From positions 124,001 through 188,000 of the forward strand of contig JAKOZG010000004.1 in assembly GCA_029780115.1 (NCBI GenBank): a stretch of 64,000 nt of DNA. Direction: 5' to 3'. Shown one piece after another: positions 1 to 8,553 of the stretch (the first letter of the stretch is position 1; each line of letters starts with the position of its first letter). The position numbers were made by a program, and so were the translations under genes. The notes beneath the pieces were generated by a model. That model saw only the letters and a list, made by a program, of their open reading frames with translations, was not told where the DNA came from and did no database searches. This stretch comes from Thermotogota bacterium (GTDB taxonomy: Bacteria; Thermotogota; Thermotogae; Petrotogales; Petrotogaceae).

Positions 1-359
1 ATATAAGATGTTACTTCAAAACCTAATTTTTTCATACCAAGATACAAAACCGCACAAGAGGTCACTCCATCAACATCGTAATCACCAAATATTGCTATCT
101 TTTCCTTTTTTTGTTTGATGGTTTTTAATATTTCAACGGCTTTTGACATATCTTTCATTAAGAAAGGATCATAGGTATATTCTTCAGGATGGTTTAAAAA
201 TATATCTGCTTCTTCGGGAGTCTCTATATTACGAGAAACCAACAGTTTACTTAAAAAGTCTGAAATTCCCAAAGAAAAAGATAGGTTTTTTGCGATCTTT
301 TCCCTTTCTTTATAAAGAGGATCTTTTTGGTCCCAAAAAACCTTCCATTTTCCCTCCAT
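1..359 (-). CDS. recJ: Single-stranded-DNA-specific exonuclease RecJ, N-terminal part (runs off the window)
   Basis: The minus-strand frame from an ATG at 359 encodes about 119 residues and continues past base 1. The translation carries the DHH-family motif GDYDVDGVTS near its end, which supplies metal-binding aspartates of the RecJ phosphoesterase domain. Before it is the usual short N-terminal region seen in bacterial RecJ (a KWKVF stretch, then a hydrophobic SRNIETPEEA segment). RecJ degrades 5'-ended single strands in RecF-pathway recombination and mismatch repair. A ribosome binding site (GGGAG) lies just upstream of the ATG, and a promoter is visible at 400-428. Only the first fifth or so of the protein is in view, so C-terminal domains cannot be judged. 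The motif is diagnostic of the DHH family, and RecJ is by far the likeliest member. Confidence 0.88.
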   Translation of the reverse strand, partial: MEGKWKVFWDQKDPLYKEREKIAKNLSFSLGISDFLSKLLVSRNIETPEEADIFLNHPEEYTYDPFLMKDMSKAVEILKTIKQKKEKIAIFGDYDVDGVTSCAVLYLGMKKLGFEVTSY

Positions 360-399
360 ATTCAATTTCTCCCTTCTCTTTATTTTTTTCTTTATATAT

Positions 400-428
400 A
401 TTATACCTTATTAGCTTTCCTAAACCAA
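400..428 (-). promoter_or_regulatory. Sigma-A-type promoter for recJ
   Basis: On the minus strand TTGGTT (423-428) and TATAAT (400-405) are separated by 17 bases. The -10 matches consensus fully and the -35 matches four of six bases. The predicted start is about 35 bases before the recJ ATG. Confidence 0.55.
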
Positions 429-439
429 AACATGTATAT

Positions 440-472
440 TAGGTTATATGTAAATGTAGTATAATTAACCTA
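440..472. repeat. Inverted repeat TAGGTTA-N19-TAACCTA around a plus-strand TATAAT
   Basis: Perfect 7-base arms (440-446 and 466-472) flank a plus-strand TATAAT at 460-465 that probably serves the gene at 503. The position fits an operator for an unknown repressor or a weak hairpin. No matching second copy was noticed, so a function is only suggested. Confidence 0.3.
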
Positions 473-502
473 GCTAACAAAGAAAAAGGAGATATTCATA
501 AA

Positions 503-1891
503 GTGAGAAAAAGAATTTTGATAACATTGGTTTTATTTTTATTTGTTTCTCATGTATTAGGAGCAGTTTCAATAGATGATCTAATTAATCTTTCAAAAAA
601 TCCTGGCACATTAGAAATATCGTGGGAGTATTTTGTAGAATATATAAAGGACAATCCCACAGACACCAAAATTTCAGAAGTGGGAGAATTGATATCTGCA
701 AAAAGGTATTTGTACAATAAATATAAAGATTTTTACTTTGTAGATGCTGTTCTTTCTGAAGATCTCAAATCTTTTTGTATTAATCTAGGAGTATTAAGCG
801 CGAATTTCCGTTTACCCAAAGAAGATACTGAAATGATTATTTATATTTTTCCTCAAATTCCTACTGTCATTGAAGAAATACTTGAAACAGGTATTTTTTC
901 CGAACCATTTTATAAATATCTATATAAATTAGATGGCTTACGCGAGTTTTTAAGCGTGAATTCATACGAAAAATTCATAGAAAGTATTGTGGAAAATTCT
1001 GTTAAATTGCCGATTTTTTTCGACGAAGACATGAAAAATTTTATTTCAACATTTGTCCCCCAAAATAATTTTGCTCTATTTGAAGAAATTATTAATAAGT
1101 CAAGATATGTAGTAAATGAGGAAAATTATTTAGGCATATATAATCTTCTTTCCTTTTTAGAAGAAAATAATTTTTTAAAACAATCCTTAGTAGTTTATTC
1201 ACAACTTGATAAGTATTTTACAATAAAAAAGATGCTTACATCTCTTAACAACAGTGTTTTTTTTATAGAGAAACAAGAATTACCTTCTTTTATTTCACAG
1301 GTTTATGATGTTGGTATTGAACTTAAAGATATACAGATTGAGAAGAATCTTTTGTATAATATGTATTATTCATTATTAAGAACTTTGAATTCCAAATTAG
1401 ATGGTATTCAGGAACTTGTACCCATTGAGAAAAACTTTGAAAATTTGCAATTGGCCTTTAACAACGAGATAAACGGTGAAATATTAAAATTACAAAATAA
1501 CGTTATTAGAATTCAAAGTTACCCAACCTCTAAGGTAAGTGTAGATTCATCTTTATCTCAGCAGAAAACAAAAGCAGAAAATCAAGTTCGTGAAAATAAG
1601 TATGTTGCATTTATATATATTATTATTGGAATTGGAATTGCAACTTTGTTCATTTTTTTATACTTTGAATTATTTCCAACATATAATAAAATAAACTTTT
1701 TGTGCAATTTAAAGTTTGGTAAGTATGCGGTGCATTTAGCTGAAAAGTTGGTTATTAAAGATCCAGGAAATTATAAGAATTTTCTTGTACTAGCAAGATC
1801 CTATGAAGTATTAGGAGATTATGCAGCTTCCATAAATGCATATAAATCTGCTTTAAATTTAAAAAATAAAAATATATTCGATAAAAAATAA
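503..1891 (+). CDS. Exported membrane-anchored protein with a C-terminal TPR-like tail, function unknown
   Basis: This is a 462-residue protein I do not recognise by name. The start is GTG with AAAGGAGAT about ten bases upstream. Residues 1-20 form a signal peptide (basic start, then a Leu/Val-rich core ending near LGA). The long middle (about 25-370) is helical and acidic or hydrophobic with no catalytic motif I can see. A second hydrophobic segment near residues 370-395 (Ile/Gly/Phe-rich) looks like a membrane span, which would leave the middle outside and the last 65 residues in the cytoplasm. That tail has the pattern of one or two TPR units (LAEKLV.KDPGN, then LGDYAASINAYKSAL). It precedes tsaB by 41 bases and may be co-transcribed, though nothing links it functionally to tRNA modification. 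Confidence 0.7.
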   Translation: MRKRILITLVLFLFVSHVLGAVSIDDLINLSKNPGTLEISWEYFVEYIKDNPTDTKISEVGELISAKRYLYNKYKDFYFVDAVLSEDLKSFCINLGVLSANFRLPKEDTEMIIYIFPQIPTVIEEILETGIFSEPFYKYLYKLDGLREFLSVNSYEKFIESIVENSVKLPIFFDEDMKNFISTFVPQNNFALFEEIINKSRYVVNEENYLGIYNLLSFLEENNFLKQSLVVYSQLDKYFTIKKMLTSLNNSVFFIEKQELPSFISQVYDVGIELKDIQIEKNLLYNMYYSLLRTLNSKLDGIQELVPIEKNFENLQLAFNNEINGEILKLQNNVIRIQSYPTSKVSVDSSLSQQKTKAENQVRENKYVAFIYIIIGIGIATLFIFLYFELFPTYNKINFLCNLKFGKYAVHLAEKLVIKDPGNYKNFLVLARSYEVLGDYAASINAYKSALNLKNKNIFDKK

Positions 1892-1932
1892 CTTTTAAAA
1901 AATAGATTTTTGATCTAAAGGAGATATTAAAT

Positions 1933-2601
1933 ATGAAAGAAGAAAATTTATTAATTTTATCTACGTCGTTGAGTGAAATGTTTGTCTTATTAAGGACCAA
2001 AAATGATGAAATATATAAAAAAATTTTATTGGGTAAAAAATCTGGAAATTATCTTGCAAGCGCAATTCAAGAGATATTGATAGATTCAAGTTTAGAGATA
2101 AACGATATAGAAATGTTTGCTGTTGACATTGGACCAGGATCATTTACTGGTATAAGGGTGGCTATATCAACTTTGCAAGGTTTATTAGTAATTAAACCAG
2201 AAAAAGAAGTTTATACATTTTATTCCTCAGATTTTTTGTATCTTTCGGCATTGAAGAATTACAAAAATTTAGTTGGGGAAAAATTGGCTGTGTTAAAAAG
2301 GGCTAGGGAAAATGCAGCTTATGTGTCTATTTATAAGAATCTCAAGCGAATTTTCGGGCCAGAAATGGTTTTTTATATTCATTTTCATAGAATTCTTAAG
2401 GATTGTATTTTAATAAATGAAGAAGCTTCCTACTTCAAAGAAAAATATAAACTAGAAAATCGATTACTAAATGCAGAAATTGACGATGAAAGTATAATTG
2501 AAGTTGCCCTAAGAGGAGAAAAAGTGAAAGTAGAAGAAGTGATACCTTTGTATCTTCAAAAACCTATTGCCGTAGAAAACTATGAAAAGAACCATACTTA
2601 A
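1933..2601 (+). CDS. tsaB: tRNA threonylcarbamoyladenosine biosynthesis protein TsaB
   Basis: The 222-residue protein has the TsaB fold of the ASKHA family. The signature DIGPGSFTGIRVA falls near residues 65-77, followed by the STLQGL helix. TsaB partners TsaD and TsaE in forming t6A37 on ANN-decoding tRNAs; TsaB itself is the non-catalytic scaffold that activates TsaD. Length is normal for the family. The start is an ATG with AAAGGAGAT at the usual distance. The gene is convergent with the DUF457 gene at 2605, with only three bases between stop codons. tsaD and tsaE are not in this window. Identification rests on the GPGSFTG motif and length. Confidence 0.9.
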   Translation: MKEENLLILSTSLSEMFVLLRTKNDEIYKKILLGKKSGNYLASAIQEILIDSSLEINDIEMFAVDIGPGSFTGIRVAISTLQGLLVIKPEKEVYTFYSSDFLYLSALKNYKNLVGEKLAVLKRARENAAYVSIYKNLKRIFGPEMVFYIHFHRILKDCILINEEASYFKEKYKLENRLLNAEIDDESIIEVALRGEKVKVEEVIPLYLQKPIAVENYEKNHT

Positions 2602-2604
2602 ATG

Positions 2605-3135
2605 CTATTTACTAGAATCAAGAAATTTATCTAAAAAAAGATGTAAAGAAAAACCTGATAAAAAACTGAAGCAATATAGAATCTTCACAGGTTTTCGCGA
2701 TTTTATATTGATTAAATAAATTGCAACTGACATACCAATGGCCATGAATATGGAATGCCAAATTCCTCTGTGTTTTGTAAGTGCATTGAACAAAAATCCT
2801 AAAAGTAACCCTATTAATATTCCTAAAGATAAAATTATTAAGTTTGACAAGTTATAAGAAAGGGGCAGATAATTTCTATATAAATAGTCATATTCAAACA
2901 AATAATAAACGACACCAAAAATCAAAGAGAGTCTAAATAACTTATTAACAAATGAATAATTATGGTCTACATCCGGGAAGTCACTACCTATTACAAATAA
3001 AAAATAAGAAATAACAATTTCATAAGAAATGTAATTAACTTCATTGAAAAAAAGAGTATAAAGCCAATTAAATAAGAAGAAAAAGATAGGGAAAACAAGA
3101 ATACCTGAAAAAATATGAGTTTTGAAATTAGGCAT
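2605..3135 (-). CDS. DUF457/YdjM-type membrane-bound metal-dependent hydrolase family protein
   Basis: This 176-residue, mostly hydrophobic protein has about four to five predicted membrane spans. It carries the conserved polar residues of the DUF457 family: a His in the N-terminal NFKTH segment, the SDFPDVDH acidic cluster near residue 52, and the KHRGIWHS motif near residue 122. Those His/Asp residues are thought to bind metal, but no biochemical role is firmly established for the family. It is the last gene of the leuS-rex-(fumarase-beta-like) operon and overlaps the preceding gene by eight bases. It ends three bases from tsaB on the other strand with no terminator between them. Confidence 0.75.
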   Translation of the reverse strand: MPNFKTHIFSGILVFPIFFFLFNWLYTLFFNEVNYISYEIVISYFLFVIGSDFPDVDHNYSFVNKLFRLSLIFGVVYYLFEYDYLYRNYLPLSYNLSNLIILSLGILIGLLLGFLFNALTKHRGIWHSIFMAIGMSVAIYLINIKSRKPVKILYCFSFLSGFSLHLFLDKFLDSSK

Positions 3136-3628
3136 TATTTTTGTTTTCTACCTTTTCAATATCTTTAAAATTTAACACTTCTAGGGGTTGATTTTTTAAC
3201 CAACATTCAATGATACCGCCATTTTTTAGGTCTTTATAAAATAGAACCTTAGCTTGTTCACATTTTATTGTTTTAGAAACTGTTTTTAATATGGGCCTAT
3301 TATAATGTTGGAGCTGATGCAAATCCTTAGAAGTGAGTTTGTCGACAATAAGGGTATTAGTTCCAGAAGAAAATAAAAAATCAAAATAATTTGAAATTTT
3401 GGAAATATTTATATTTTTAATTTCGTTGTGCGCCCAATTAAATGTACCATATGTTACAAATTCCCCTAAAAAGTTAAACAGCGGAATGCCTTCTAAAGTG
3501 TAGTAACTAGATAATCTTTCTAAAGCTTCAGGGGTAACAAAAATAACCTTACCTGTATATAAGATTTTTTCAGCATTTTTAAGTTTATTTAGGTTTTCTA
3601 AAGAAATAGGATAAATTAAGTTTATCAA
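3128..3628 (-). CDS. Divergent fumarase-beta-fold protein encoded directly behind rex
   Basis: The 166-residue product lines up end to end with the true fumarase beta subunit encoded at 56441 in this window (167 residues). [18 protein letters not shown] matches IKYYGELIVMRDAAQRRL. The [15 protein letters not shown] stretch matches ELPIYLGGKIVFYAG. The tail AKVLFYKDL aligns with AEVIAFFEL. The residues that define active fumarase beta are absent: the RDAA motif reads TPEA, and the GPTTSERMD and GKGKRSD motifs are lost. It is therefore probably a fold relative without hydratase activity. The start overlaps the rex stop by four bases (ATGA), so translation is likely coupled to the NADH-sensing repressor. 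The homology is my own by-eye alignment and has not been tested by a profile search. Confidence 0.6.
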   Translation of the reverse strand: MINLIYPISLENLNKLKNAEKILYTGKVIFVTPEALERLSSYYTLEGIPLFNFLGEFVTYGTFNWAHNEIKNINISKISNYFDFLFSSGTNTLIVDKLTSKDLHQLQHYNRPILKTVSKTIKCEQAKVLFYKDLKNGGIIECWLKNQPLEVLNFKDIEKVENKNNA

Positions 3629-4302
3629 AAAACAGTATCCTCCTTCGTAGTATTTTCTTCGGAAGAACGACCAGCTTTTGAAATAATTTCGTATGTTAAA
3701 GTTTTGAGCGAGACTACAAAATCTACATTTTCTACAACTACATCTTCGCTTACATTAAGAGTGACAGGAGTAAAATTTAAAATTCCTTTTATCCCTGCTT
3801 CTACAAGCAGATCAGTAACAGTTTGAGCAGCGTTAGAAGAAACAGTTAATATAGCTATTTCAAAATTAGTTTTCTTCATTTCATCTTTTAACTCATTTAT
3901 GTGTTTAATTACTACTCCTGGCAATAAGACTGAATTAACTTTGCGTTTATCAACATCAAAAGCCGCGACTATTCTAAATTTATTTTTCTCAAGTTCAGGA
4001 TAATGTGAAATGGCTTTTCCTAAGTTACCAACACCTACTATAGCAATGTTCCAAACTCTCTCGGTACCAAGAATTATGTGTATTTTTGATAATAATTTTT
4101 CTACATTATATCCGACCCCTCTTTTCCCAAATTCTCCAAAATAAGATAAATCTTTTCTAACTTGAGAGGCTTTTATGTTTAAAGCTTCTGCAATTTCTTT
4201 GGAAGATGTTTTCTCTACTCCCTCTTCTTTTAATTGGGTTAAAAATCTATTATACATCGCAATTCTTTTTATAGTAGGCTTTGGAACTTTTACGTCTTTC
4301 AT
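3625..4302 (-). CDS. rex: Redox-sensing transcriptional repressor Rex
   Basis: Rex binds DNA through an N-terminal winged helix and releases it when NADH binds its C-terminal Rossmann domain, so it couples fermentative gene expression to the NADH/NAD+ ratio. The window protein shows the winged-helix signature [19 protein letters not shown] (about residues 45-63) and the Rossmann motif GVGNLGKA. The ATG at 4302 gives 225 residues starting [15 protein letters not shown], which agrees with family N-termini. The frame stays open to an ATG at 4407, and a very strong AAAAGGAGGTG lies at 4356-4366, 54 bases upstream of the chosen start. The true start is therefore uncertain. The gene follows leuS and overlaps the fumarase-beta-like gene. 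Confidence 0.9.
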   Translation of the reverse strand: MKDVKVPKPTIKRIAMYNRFLTQLKEEGVEKTSSKEIAEALNIKASQVRKDLSYFGEFGKRGVGYNVEKLLSKIHIILGTERVWNIAIVGVGNLGKAISHYPELEKNKFRIVAAFDVDKRKVNSVLLPGVVIKHINELKDEMKKTNFEIAILTVSSNAAQTVTDLLVEAGIKGILNFTPVTLNVSEDVVVENVDFVVSLKTLTYEIISKAGRSSEENTTKEDTVF

Positions 4303-4423
4303 TTTTTTTAGTTTTTCCGCTTGAACTAAGTTATTAAAAAGCAGAAAAACTTTTGCACCTCCTTTTAAATGTTTTAGTTGAATAATCTTACAAATTTTTA
4401 AGGCCAAATTATTACATGAAACC

Positions 4424-6925
4424 TTATTGTACCACTATATTGATGATTTTTCCAGGGACATATATTATATTTCTTATAGTTTTGTTTTTAATATATTTTT
4501 TAATTTTTTCATCTTCTAAAATTACCTTTTTAATTTCTTCCTCAGATAGATCTAAATTAATTGTAACCTGAGATCTTAATTTTCCATTTATTTGGACAGC
4601 TATAGTCACTTCTTCTACTTCAAGCGCTTTCTTATCCACTGCAGGCCAAAAGGCTTCGCAGATAAGGCTTTGTTTTCCCAGCAAATTCCATAATTCTTCA
4701 CAGATATGTGGTGCAATCGGAGAAAGCATTAATACAAAATTATCTGCAAATTCCTTTAATAGAAATATATTCCATTCTTTTTCATTTACAGAGTTTATGT
4801 AATTATTGAAATCATTCAATAACTCCATTAAAGAACTTACAGCAGTGTTAAATTGGAAGTTACCTTCTATGTCATTTGTTATTTTCTCTATAGTCCTATG
4901 TAGCTTTCTCCTTAAGTCTTTTTCAACCTTATTATTTAAAGAATATTTCTTAGTAAATTTTATGTTATTTACCTTTTCAATAATTTTCATATAAGTGTTC
5001 CATACTTTATTTAAAAACCTATAAGTACCCTCTATTCCTGAGTCATTCCATTCAGCATCTTTTTCTGGGGGGGCCATAAAAAGTATATAGGTTCTTAAAG
5101 CATCTGCTCCATATTTTTCTATCATTTCATCTGGAGAAACAACGTTTCCTTTAGATTTAGACATTTTTGCGCCATTTCTGTAGATCATTCCTTGGGTGAA
5201 AAGATTCTCGAATGGTTCATCAAAGTCTAGATAGTTTAAGTCTTTCAATACTTTGGTTATAAATCTAGAATATAGTAGATGCAAAATGGCATGTTCTACT
5301 CCACCTATATATTGATCAACAGGTAACCAGTAATTAACGTCACTTTTTTCAAAAGGCTTGTCTGTTAAGTTTGGATTAATATATCTTAAGTAATACCAAG
5401 AACTATCAACAAAAGTATCCATTGTGTCTACTTCTCTTCTTGCTTTGCCACCACATTTTGGACATTTTACATATTTGAAATCAGGATGATCAATGAGCGG
5501 ACTTGTCCCTGTAGGTTTAAATTCAACATCCTTTGGCAACCTTACAGGGAGGTCTTCCTCGGGTACAGGGACTGTGCCACACTTGTCACAATAAATGATA
5601 GGAATCGGAGCTCCCCAATATCTTTGCCTTGAAATAAGCCAGTCCCTCAATTTATATTGAACAGCGAAAGCCCCTAGTTTATTACTTTCTAACCATTCAC
5701 AAATTCTTTTTATGGCTTCTTGATTTTCTAAACCAGTGAATTCGTCGGAGTTAACTAGTATTCCGTCACCTGTATAAGCATTTTCGAGATCATCTTCATT
5801 TAAAGAGTCATTTGCATCCTTTGGCTTTATTACGATTCTAATTGGCAAGTTATATTTTTTAGCAAATTCGAAGTCTCTTTGGTCATGAGCAGGTACCGCC
5901 ATTATGGTACCTGTACCGTATTCGTATAAAATGTAATTTGCAACATATATAGGTATCTTCTCTCCGTTAACAGGATTAACAGCATAACTTCCCGTAAAAA
6001 CACCTTCTTTAGGAGCATCTTGAGAAGTCCTTTTAAATCTATCTTGAACACTAATCTTTTTTATGAATTCTTCGACTTCTTGTCTGTTTTCTGGAGTAGT
6101 TAACTCTTCAACTAACGGAGATTCTGGCGCTAAAGCCATAAATGTAACGCCCCATAGAGTATCCGGCCTTGTAGTAAAAACTTTTAGAGTTTTATCTATA
6201 CCATGTATTTTGAATTCTACTTCAGCACCTTCACTTTTACCAATCCAATTTTTTTGCATTGTTTTTACGTTTTCAGGCCAACCTGTAAGTGTATCCAAAT
6301 CGTTTAGAAGTCTTTCTGCATAATCTGTAATTTTAAAATACCATTGTTCTAACCTTCTAATAGTAACCTCTGTTCCACACCTTTCACATCTACCATTAAC
6401 AACTTGTTCATTGGCCAAAACAGTTTTGCAGTGGGGGCACCAATTAACAGGAGCTTTCTTTTTGTAAGCTAAGCCGTTATAATATAGTTGAAGAAACAGC
6501 CATTGTGTCCATTTATAATAATCTTCTTTACAAGTTATTATTTCTCTATCCCAATCATAACTTATTCCTATTTTTTTAATTTGTTTTCTTATAATATCGA
6601 TATTTTCAAATGTCCAATCTTCTGGATGCAACTTTCCTTTTTCTATAGCTGCATTTTCAGCAGGTAATCCAAACGCATCAAAGCCAAAAGGATGTAAAAC
6701 ATTAAATTGTTTAGTACGTTTATACCTTGCCACAACATCTCCGATAACGTAATTTTTGACGTGTCCTACATGCAGAGAACCAGATGGATATGGAAACATA
6801 ACTAAGTCATAATATTTTGGTTTAATATCTTTATTAGGTGTTTTAAATATCTTATTCTCTTCCCACAACTTTTGCCACTTTTGTTCTATTTCTTTAGGAT
6901 CGTAAACTTTGTTTGTAACAGACAT
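4424..6925 (-). CDS. leuS: Leucyl-tRNA synthetase
   Basis: This class I synthetase charges tRNA-Leu and has an editing domain. Seen in the 833-residue product are the HIGH-equivalent HVGH at residues 52-55, the zinc-binding CPHC...CERC pairs near 160-180, the editing-domain TTRPDTLWG, the tRNA-synthetase motif [11 protein letters not shown], and KMSKS near residue 585. The start at 6925 is preferred over the longer frame to 6961 because GGAGGAAAT lies 11 bases before it. It is the first gene of the leuS-rex operon. An extended -10 promoter (TGGTATAAT) sits 90 bases upstream. Confidence 0.97.
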   Translation of the reverse strand: MSVTNKVYDPKEIEQKWQKLWEENKIFKTPNKDIKPKYYDLVMFPYPSGSLHVGHVKNYVIGDVVARYKRTKQFNVLHPFGFDAFGLPAENAAIEKGKLHPEDWTFENIDIIRKQIKKIGISYDWDREIITCKEDYYKWTQWLFLQLYYNGLAYKKKAPVNWCPHCKTVLANEQVVNGRCERCGTEVTIRRLEQWYFKITDYAERLLNDLDTLTGWPENVKTMQKNWIGKSEGAEVEFKIHGIDKTLKVFTTRPDTLWGVTFMALAPESPLVEELTTPENRQEVEEFIKKISVQDRFKRTSQDAPKEGVFTGSYAVNPVNGEKIPIYVANYILYEYGTGTIMAVPAHDQRDFEFAKKYNLPIRIVIKPKDANDSLNEDDLENAYTGDGILVNSDEFTGLENQEAIKRICEWLESNKLGAFAVQYKLRDWLISRQRYWGAPIPIIYCDKCGTVPVPEEDLPVRLPKDVEFKPTGTSPLIDHPDFKYVKCPKCGGKARREVDTMDTFVDSSWYYLRYINPNLTDKPFEKSDVNYWLPVDQYIGGVEHAILHLLYSRFITKVLKDLNYLDFDEPFENLFTQGMIYRNGAKMSKSKGNVVSPDEMIEKYGADALRTYILFMAPPEKDAEWNDSGIEGTYRFLNKVWNTYMKIIEKVNNIKFTKKYSLNNKVEKDLRRKLHRTIEKITNDIEGNFQFNTAVSSLMELLNDFNNYINSVNEKEWNIFLLKEFADNFVLMLSPIAPHICEELWNLLGKQSLICEAFWPAVDKKALEVEEVTIAVQINGKLRSQVTINLDLSEEEIKKVILEDEKIKKYIKNKTIRNIIYVPGKIINIVVQ

Positions 6926-7011
6926 TTTTGTTATTTCCTCCATTTTAAGTTTAATCAACATTTTAAGATAGTTATATATCTTAGTAGATATAAAGAATAT
7001 GCACCTTGTTA

Positions 7012-7020
7012 ATTATACCA
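7012..7020 (-). promoter_or_regulatory. Extended -10 promoter for leuS
   Basis: On the minus strand TGGTATAAT (7020 to 7012) is a perfect extended -10. No good -35 is visible at 16-18 bases. It lies just downstream of the 7024 gene stop and so separates leuS transcription from the sigma-factor operon. Confidence 0.5.
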
Positions 7021-7023
7021 CAT

Positions 7024-7635
7024 TTATTGTCCGGTAACAGTAGGAATGTAAAGATTTAAATCTTTCATTATGTTGTTAATTTCTTTATTTGGATGTTTTA
7101 TAAGTCTGTATTGACCAGGTTCTTTTATCAAAAAGTAAGTATTATCTGGGACACCGCTTTTAAAAGATGAATTGTAAGGTACTTGATAAGTATATTGTGT
7201 TTCAACAGTCGGACCCTTGAAAAAATAAAATTTATATGGATTTAAACCAGGCTTTAAATTTCCTTGGAAGATGTATTTTCCTTCAGGATTTTTAAAAGAT
7301 ACCCATACTTCGTTGTGACCAATTATATATATTTGTATATATCCAGAATTAGAAGGTTCATCTAAGCTAGTTAAGATTTTATCTAAATCATTCATATTTT
7401 TTTCTAAAAAACTTTTTGAGACAATAAATTTTTCTACTATTCCGTTAGGATCATAATAGCTTTGAAGAGTTTCAATTTCCTTTTCAAGATCATTTAATTT
7501 TTGTGTTAAGTTAGAATTAAGTCTATTAAATTGACTTTGGAAATTTCTTTTTAGTTCAATAACTCTTATCTCATTCGTTATTGCAATTGTTATAGCTACA
7601 AGGACCATTACGACGAGTGTTATCTTGAATTTCAT
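7024..7635 (-). CDS. Membrane-anchored coiled-coil protein of unknown function, coupled to a sigma factor
   Basis: The 203-residue product begins with an uncleaved-looking membrane anchor (residues about 4-20, KITLVVMVLVAITIAI), then a coiled coil (about 27-65). A beta-rich outer domain follows, rich in aromatic residues and glycine, with an IYIIGHNEVWVSFKNPEG segment and a terminal IPTVTGQ. I know no family name for it. Its start codon overlaps the sigma-factor stop by four bases (ATGA), so the two are translationally coupled. That arrangement is typical of sigma/anti-sigma pairs, but the N-terminal side here is far too short to be a classical anti-sigma domain, so a role as envelope sensor or target is only inferred. 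Confidence 0.65.
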   Translation of the reverse strand: MKFKITLVVMVLVAITIAITNEIRVIELKRNFQSQFNRLNSNLTQKLNDLEKEIETLQSYYDPNGIVEKFIVSKSFLEKNMNDLDKILTSLDEPSNSGYIQIYIIGHNEVWVSFKNPEGKYIFQGNLKPGLNPYKFYFFKGPTVETQYTYQVPYNSSFKSGVPDNTYFLIKEPGQYRLIKHPNKEINNIMKDLNLYIPTVTGQ

Positions 7636-8264
7636 ATTAACCCCCCAAAAATTTCTTTTATTTTATCGTATTCATCTTTTTTTTCTTCTAAGATTTTTTT
7701 AATTTTCTGAAGAGTGTTATCAACTTTCTTTGTGTTTACATTAGATATATCACTTATTTCCTGATAAGTATATCCCTTCATCCATAATTCGACAATTTCT
7801 CTTTCATCATCATGTAATTCTTCCATACCTTTTGCAAAAAAATAGTCCATTAAGAAATCTTGCTTTTCTGAATCAGTGTCTTCAATATAATAATCAGCGT
7901 TCTCGCTGAAATAATCATCACTTCTTTCGATACTGATTGCATCAGTTAACACCTTATGCTTATTCCTATTAAGGTAAGTTACGAAAGATTTAACTTCAGA
8001 AGAAATGTTCATATAAGCAAAACTAGAAAACTTAGTATTTGCATCGTCTCTAAAATTATAAACTGCTTGAATTAAGCCGACAAAACCTATCTGTAAAAAA
8101 TCTTCGAATTCTACCCATGTTCCATAGTATTTTGAAACAATAGATTTCACCATAGGCTCAAATTTCTCCAATATAAGTCCTAAAGCTTCTTTGTCACCTA
8201 CTTGTGACAATTCTATGAGTTCGTTTAAGTGCAAACCTCTAAGCTTATAAATATTTCTACCCAT
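7632..8264 (-). CDS. Alternative RNA polymerase sigma-70 family factor (SigH-like)
   Basis: The 210-residue product has sigma region 2 (VEFEDFLQIGFVGLIQAVYNF, about residues 50-70, followed by FSSFAYMNISSEVKSFV). It ends in a short region 4 helix-turn-helix (YTYQEISDISNVNTKKVDNTLQKI, near 165-190). Region 3 is missing, as in sigma-H and ECF-like factors. The region 2 sequence is closer to Firmicute SigH than to typical ECF factors. It leads a two-gene operon with the membrane coiled-coil gene. A terminator and a weak promoter lie immediately upstream. Which regulon it reads cannot be told from the window. Confidence 0.87.
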   Translation of the reverse strand: MGRNIYKLRGLHLNELIELSQVGDKEALGLILEKFEPMVKSIVSKYYGTWVEFEDFLQIGFVGLIQAVYNFRDDANTKFSSFAYMNISSEVKSFVTYLNRNKHKVLTDAISIERSDDYFSENADYYIEDTDSEKQDFLMDYFFAKGMEELHDDEREIVELWMKGYTYQEISDISNVNTKKVDNTLQKIKKILEEKKDEYDKIKEIFGGLI

Positions 8265-8316
8265 AAAACTCCCTATTTCTAAATAGTATGTGAAGAGATA
8301 ACTTTAACTTACTTTT

Positions 8317-8345
8317 ATTATACTACATTGTACTTCGTAATGGAA
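8317..8345 (-). promoter_or_regulatory. Probable promoter for the sigma-factor operon
   Basis: Minus-strand TATAAT (8317-8322) has a weak TTCCAT 17 bases upstream (8340-8345). The -35 overlaps the T-run of the terminator at 8344-8367. Confidence 0.4.
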
Positions 8346-8367
8346 AAAGGGTGAATAATTTCACCCT
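8344..8367 (-). terminator. Intrinsic terminator behind the trpS-scp-pseudouridine synthase operon
   Basis: Minus-strand stem AGGGTGAA / TTCACCCT with a four-base loop is followed by five T. It sits about 175 bases past the stop of the pseudouridine synthase gene, so that mRNA would carry a long 3' tail. Confidence 0.7.
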
Positions 8368-8477
8368 CAAAATACATTTGCTTCTTTTTTTGGAAATAAA
8401 CATAAAAGAGAAAAAAATGCAACCTAGATTAATTTAATTGAATTTAATCCTTAATAATCATAATGTATAATGAACTT

Positions 8478-8553
8478 ACCCATCCCCCCGAAACATCATA
8501 ATTGATATTTCGGCTCATCCATATGAGGACGCGTTGCGTCCTCATATCTTTTT
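8478..8553 (+). ncRNA. Candidate small RNA, about 76 nt, with C-rich 5' end and two hairpins
   Basis: A plus-strand TATAAT (8466-8471, with TTTAAT 17 bases before it) is followed by a short transcript region with no reading frame. It starts with a stretch containing CCATCCCCCC (8480-8489). Then comes an imperfect hairpin (CCGAAA/TTTCGG arms, about 8488-8513), and then a perfect 12-base-pair hairpin (8521-8547) followed by CTTTTT, a plus-strand intrinsic terminator. On the minus strand the last hairpin has no T-run, so it is not the terminator of the neighbouring minus-strand gene. The C-rich unpaired segment could pair with Shine-Dalgarno sequences, as in known regulatory RNAs. The terminal hairpin overlaps the last few codons of the pseudouridine synthase gene in antisense. 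Expression is not shown by sequence alone. Confidence 0.45.

Noticed and set aside
143-442. A 99-codon plus-strand frame opposite recJ
   Set aside because: It runs antisense through the recJ coding region and its promoter and has Phe/Leu-rich low-complexity content typical of a shadow frame.
6962-7011. A T-box or leader peptide before leuS
   Set aside because: The leader is only about 80 bases, has just a small AAGATA/TATCTT hairpin and no T-box core or run of Leu codons.
8521-8547. Treating the perfect hairpin as the terminator of the pseudouridine synthase gene
   Set aside because: Read on the minus strand it is not followed by T residues, and a proper minus-strand terminator occurs at 8344-8367.
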